Assembly: GCF_900156125.1 (NCBI RefSeq)
Contig: NZ_FTLX01000004.1
Coordinates: 186,001 to 250,000, forward strand
Source of the DNA: Domibacillus enclensis
GTDB taxonomy: Bacteria; Bacillota; Bacilli; Bacillales; Domibacillaceae
Length of the DNA: 64,000 nt
Direction of reading: 5' to 3'
Part shown: positions 61,216 through 64,000 of the stretch, one piece after another
How the letters are laid out: each line of letters starts with the position of its first letter
How positions within the stretch are numbered: position 1 is the stretch's first letter
The notes under the pieces: generated by a model
What the model saw: only the letters and a program-made list of their open reading frames with translations
The model's database searches: none
What the model was told of the DNA's origin: nothing
Position numbers and translations under genes: made by a program

Positions 61216-61802
61216 TTTTAATGATTGATAATTATGATTCATTTACGTATAATCTCGTGCAATATTTGGGCGAACTCGGAGAAGAGCTGGTCGTACGGCG
61301 CAACGATGAGATTTCCGTTGCGGAGATTGAGCAACTAAACCCGGGCTTTGTGATGATCAGCCCGGGACCGTGCACGCCGAACGAAGCCGGCATCAGCTTG
61401 GAAGCCGTGGAAAAGCTGGCCGGCCGTATTCCGATTTTCGGTGTCTGCCTCGGACAGCAGTCGATTGCGCAGAGCTTTGGCGGAGACGTCATTCGCGCGG
61501 AACGGTTAATGCACGGAAAAACGTCGCCGGTTTTTCATGATGGAAAAACAATCTTTAAACATATCCCGAGCCCATTCCAGGCAACCCGCTATCATTCACT
61601 GATCGTGAAAAAAGAAACACTGCCGGACTGCTTTGAGGTGTCGGCCTGGACCGAAGAAGGAGAAATTATGGCTATTCGCCATAAGGAGCTTGCAGTAGAA
61701 GCGGTCCAGTTTCATCCGGAGTCCATCATGACGGAATATGGGAAAGAAATGCTGCAAAACTTTATCGATTTGAACAGAGGCTCATCATGTACGCCTTTAT
61801 AA
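61212..61802 (+). CDS. pabA: Glutamine amidotransferase (aminodeoxychorismate/anthranilate synthase component II)
   Basis: 196 residues. Class I amidotransferase triad: Cys79 (FGVCLGQQ) and the His/Glu of [27 protein letters not shown] is the N-terminal signature. In B. subtilis this subunit serves both folate and tryptophan synthesis. ATG 61212 overlaps the pabB stop by 4 nt, and its end overlaps pabC by 16 nt. Confidence 0.92.
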   Translation: MILMIDNYDSFTYNLVQYLGELGEELVVRRNDEISVAEIEQLNPGFVMISPGPCTPNEAGISLEAVEKLAGRIPIFGVCLGQQSIAQSFGGDVIRAERLMHGKTSPVFHDGKTIFKHIPSPFQATRYHSLIVKKETLPDCFEVSAWTEEGEIMAIRHKELAVEAVQFHPESIMTEYGKEMLQNFIDLNRGSSCTPL

Positions 61803-62623
61803 ATGGAGAAATAAAGCGCAACAACGACGTGCTGATTTCGCCCTTTGACCACGGTTTTTTATATGGTGTCGGTGTATTCGAAACATTTCGGACCTACGAG
61901 GGTAAGGTGTTTTTGCTGGAGGAGCATGTCAACCGGCTGAATGCGGCCCTTCGCGAGCTGAACATTGACCTGCATGTAACGGGAAGGGAAGTCGAGAACA
62001 TAGTAGCTCGACTGGATGAAGCCAATGGCTGGGCCAACAGCTACATCCGGTTTAACGTATCTGCAGGTGAGGGAGAAATCGGGCTTCAAACGGCGCCCTA
62101 CAAGCAGCCGAATGTCATCGTCTTTCAAAAGCCGCTGCAGCCGGCAGGGAAAATAAGTGAAAAAAGCGGGATCTGGCTCGAAACGAGGCGCACTCGTCCG
62201 GAAGGCGCTTTTCGTTTGAAATCACACCATTACTTAAATAATATTTTCGGCAAGCGGGAAGTGGGGGAGGATCCTTTAACAGAAGGGTTGTTTTTAACGG
62301 AAGACGGGTTTGTCGCTGAAGGCGTGGTGTCCAATCTGTTTTGGGTAAAGGGACGTACGGTCTACACGCCATCGCTTGACACTGGTATTTTAAATGGAGT
62401 CACGCGCCTGTTTGTGATCGAGCTCGCCCGTTCTGCAGGGTTTCATGTGAACGAAGGCTTGTTTACTCCGGCTGAAGCAGAAGCAGCGGATGAGGTATTT
62501 GTGACCAATTCGATTCAGGAAATTGTGCCGCTTTCTTCCTTAAACGAAAAACCGTTTCCCGGTCAACGAGGGGAAACGGCCCAGTTCTTTTTTAAACAGT
62601 ATCGGGAGGCTGTTCGTCAGTGA
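61787..62623 (+). CDS. pabC: 4-amino-4-deoxychorismate lyase
   Basis: 278 residues. Fold type IV PLP enzyme with Lys145 ([11 protein letters not shown]) and the conserved [16 protein letters not shown] near the N terminus. It releases pyruvate to give p-aminobenzoate. The usual folP, folB and folK do not follow; instead a stress gene converges and overlaps the last 32 nt. Confidence 0.9.
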   Translation: MYAFINGEIKRNNDVLISPFDHGFLYGVGVFETFRTYEGKVFLLEEHVNRLNAALRELNIDLHVTGREVENIVARLDEANGWANSYIRFNVSAGEGEIGLQTAPYKQPNVIVFQKPLQPAGKISEKSGIWLETRRTRPEGAFRLKSHHYLNNIFGKREVGEDPLTEGLFLTEDGFVAEGVVSNLFWVKGRTVYTPSLDTGILNGVTRLFVIELARSAGFHVNEGLFTPAEAEAADEVFVTNSIQEIVPLSSLNEKPFPGQRGETAQFFFKQYREAVRQ

Positions 62624-62927
62624 CGAGCAGCACTTTTTCTTTTGAGAGCGCATCGTGATACTTTTCTGCCTCTTCCTCGGATAAGCCAAAATCGATCAAC
62701 GCCTCCTTCACCGGCTTTTCCCGTGTGAAAATGGACTTCACCTTTTCCTTCATCGACGGTCCGGCCGTTTCGACGTTTGCTTCCGTCCGGTTTTGGATGG
62801 TCAAGTACACATCCGCATCTTTCGTTAGAGCAGTCATGCTAGCCGGGTTATAGCCGGCCACTTTTAAATCCTCTATTTTTCTAATCACATCAATTTCTCC
62901 GTCGAACAAGCCTAATACATGCTTCAT
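62592..62927 (-). CDS. yflT: YflT-type general stress protein 17M
   Basis: 111 residues. LGLFDGEIDVIRKIEDLKVAG matches the heat-induced/general stress 17M family, with a helical C terminus (GLSEEEAEKYHDAL). Soluble. In B. subtilis YflT is in the SigB regulon, and a SigB-like promoter is seen upstream here. Its 3' end overlaps that of pabC by 32 nt. Mechanism unknown. Confidence 0.8.
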   Translation of the reverse strand: MKHVLGLFDGEIDVIRKIEDLKVAGYNPASMTALTKDADVYLTIQNRTEANVETAGPSMKEKVKSIFTREKPVKEALIDFGLSEEEAEKYHDALSKEKVLLVTDEQPPDTV

Positions 62928-62956
62928 AATGAGCCCCCTGCTGTTTTAGTTTCACT

Positions 62957-62982
62957 CTTCCCTTTGCGGCCGTTTCAAAAAC
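62957..62982 (-). promoter_or_regulatory. SigB-like promoter of yflT
   Basis: Minus strand GTTTTT (complement of 62977-62982) and GGGAAG (complement of 62957-62962), 14 nt apart, close to the SigB consensus GTTT...GGG(T/A)A. An SD GGGGG follows near the start. Confidence 0.55.
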
Positions 62983-63041
62983 CTGATGGCGAAGAAACCC
63001 GACTTCCCGATATAATAGAAAGAAAAAAAGGAGTGCCAGCC

Positions 63042-64000
63042 ATGACAGGGGAATTATGCAGAGTGCTGATTGTCGATGATGAGCTTTTAATCCGGCAGGG
63101 AATCAAGCACTACATGCAATGGGAAAAAGAAGGATTCACCATTGTGGGTGAAGCGTCAAACGGACGGGAAGCCTTATCCTTAATTGACGATGTTCACCCT
63201 CATATTGTGATGACAGACATTGTCATGCCGGTGATGGATGGCGAAGAGCTGACCAAAATGATCCGCACCGCCCATCCGGACATACAAGTCATTGTTTTAA
63301 GCAGCTTTGGTGAGTTTGATTACGTGAGATCCACCTTTCAGCAAGGTGTGACCGATTATATTTTAAAGCCGAAGCTAGAAGGAGAGCTGCTGTTGAAAGC
63401 GCTGCAAAACGCGGCGGATAAAATCCCTTCCTTTCAGCTTGTGAAAAAGGGTCAAAGCGAGGAGGCTTCCGCAGCGTCGTATTTAAAAAAATGGATGGAC
63501 GGCTTTGGAGATGATATGCCGGAGGAAAAAGTCAAACGTCTTTTTCCACATGCCGCTTTTTTTGTGATGAGTGTCAGAATGAACCAGAAGGAAGAGAAAA
63601 GACGGTATGTAAAAGAAGACATCGAAAAGCAGCTGAAGCAAAGTCTTCCAGATGCAGATTGTTATCCGCTTTCCTTTCAAGGGGAATATGCCAGTTTTTT
63701 CATTAATATGGACGTCACGCAGCAGCAGCCGCTTTTACAGCTTGCTCAAAAAATAGCGCGTGCTTCAACGGAGCTGTCGGTTTCAATTAGTGAACCATTT
63801 TTTGAAGCGAGAAACGTGAAGGACGTGTTCGACCAGGAAAAAGAGTATTTAAAGCAGTATACCTTTTATTTTCCGGATCAATTTTTCTTTTACCGGGAGA
63901 TGCTTCCTGTCATTCAATCAGATGCACCGCCGTTCGACATGGCTGTATGCGCAGAGAAGATCAAGCGCGGGCAATGGGATGAGGCGTTTGCAGAAATCAT
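63042..64000 (+). CDS. YesN-like two-component response regulator (3' end outside window)
   Basis: Open to the right edge (319 residues visible). SD AAAAAAAGGAG (63024-63034). Receiver domain: LIVDDELLIRQGI (Asp12/Asp13), MTDIVMPVMDG with phosphoacceptor Asp59, SSFGEFDYVRS and YILKPKLEGEL. YesN/AraC-type regulators continue with a linker and an AraC helix-turn-helix domain; the latter must lie beyond the window. A TATAAT sits at 63011-63016. Such systems commonly regulate sugar transport with a HisKA_7TM or YesM kinase, which is not visible here. Confidence 0.85.
   Translation, partial: MTGELCRVLIVDDELLIRQGIKHYMQWEKEGFTIVGEASNGREALSLIDDVHPHIVMTDIVMPVMDGEELTKMIRTAHPDIQVIVLSSFGEFDYVRSTFQQGVTDYILKPKLEGELLLKALQNAADKIPSFQLVKKGQSEEASAASYLKKWMDGFGDDMPEEKVKRLFPHAAFFVMSVRMNQKEEKRRYVKEDIEKQLKQSLPDADCYPLSFQGEYASFFINMDVTQQQPLLQLAQKIARASTELSVSISEPFFEARNVKDVFDQEKEYLKQYTFYFPDQFFFYREMLPVIQSDAPPFDMAVCAEKIKRGQWDEAFAEI

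Overview
The window is a piece of a Bacillaceae-type (low- to mid-GC Gram-positive) chromosome. The grounds are strong GGAGG ribosome binding sites, frequent TTG/GTG starts, SAM and TPP riboswitches of the Bacillus kind, an AhrC/ArgR box, a SigB-like promoter, and many close relatives of Bacillus subtilis genes (ykkCD, yfmL, yfmM, yflT, tenA, pabBAC). I saw no rRNA, tRNA, CRISPR array or transposase gene.

1-12.7 kb is the late right end of a siphovirus-like prophage: tape-measure C terminus (cut by the window edge), Dit, a BppU-type baseplate protein carrying an SGNH hydrolase, Tal, a fibronectin-repeat protein, XhlA, holin and endolysin. Dit and Tal, normally adjacent, are separated by the BppU-SGNH gene and an AT-rich cargo stretch (4.3-7.7 kb). 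The cargo encodes an O-antigen-ligase-like membrane protein, two small winged-helix proteins with matching upstream regions, and a SEC-C protein with an HExxH motif, with prominent hairpins around them.

12.7-24 kb holds host genes: a MEDS-domain protein, an SH3/NlpC-P60 wall hydrolase, a thermonuclease lipoprotein, the proline operon proC-proB-proA, a ferritin-like protein, and two paralogous quinone oxidoreductases flanking a drug/metabolite transporter. 23.5-28.1 kb is a thiamine salvage operon (ylmB-tenA-thiZ-thiX-thiY) behind a TPP riboswitch and terminator. 28-34.8 kb holds an acyl-ACP desaturase, an AEC permease with a structured leader, a DUF2252 protein, a tetR-ykkC-ykkD efflux operon, and a divergent argJ / argA-like pair sharing a perfect ARG box.

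34.9-57 kb contains a cytoplasmic alpha-amylase with an odd charged tail, glnS, putP, envelope proteins, base-excision repair, a DEAD-box helicase, an ABC-F protein, a stressosome-like STAS protein, a CNNM/CorC exporter, an NlpC/P60 hydrolase, a DUF2157-GDYXXLXY fusion, TspO and topoisomerase III. 57-64 kb contains metA with the acetyl-CoA-type Glu111, an omega-amidase, a SAM riboswitch in front of a degenerate methyltransferase-like gene, pabB-pabA-pabC, a YflT-type stress protein and the start of a YesN-like response regulator.

The most unusual non-coding structure is a set of clustered intergenic repeats with a period of about 20 nt. There are two sequence families with two copies each, in head-to-head orientation and without coding potential. 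A ~650-bp composite element at 50.2-50.8 kb is flanked by duplicated terminators.
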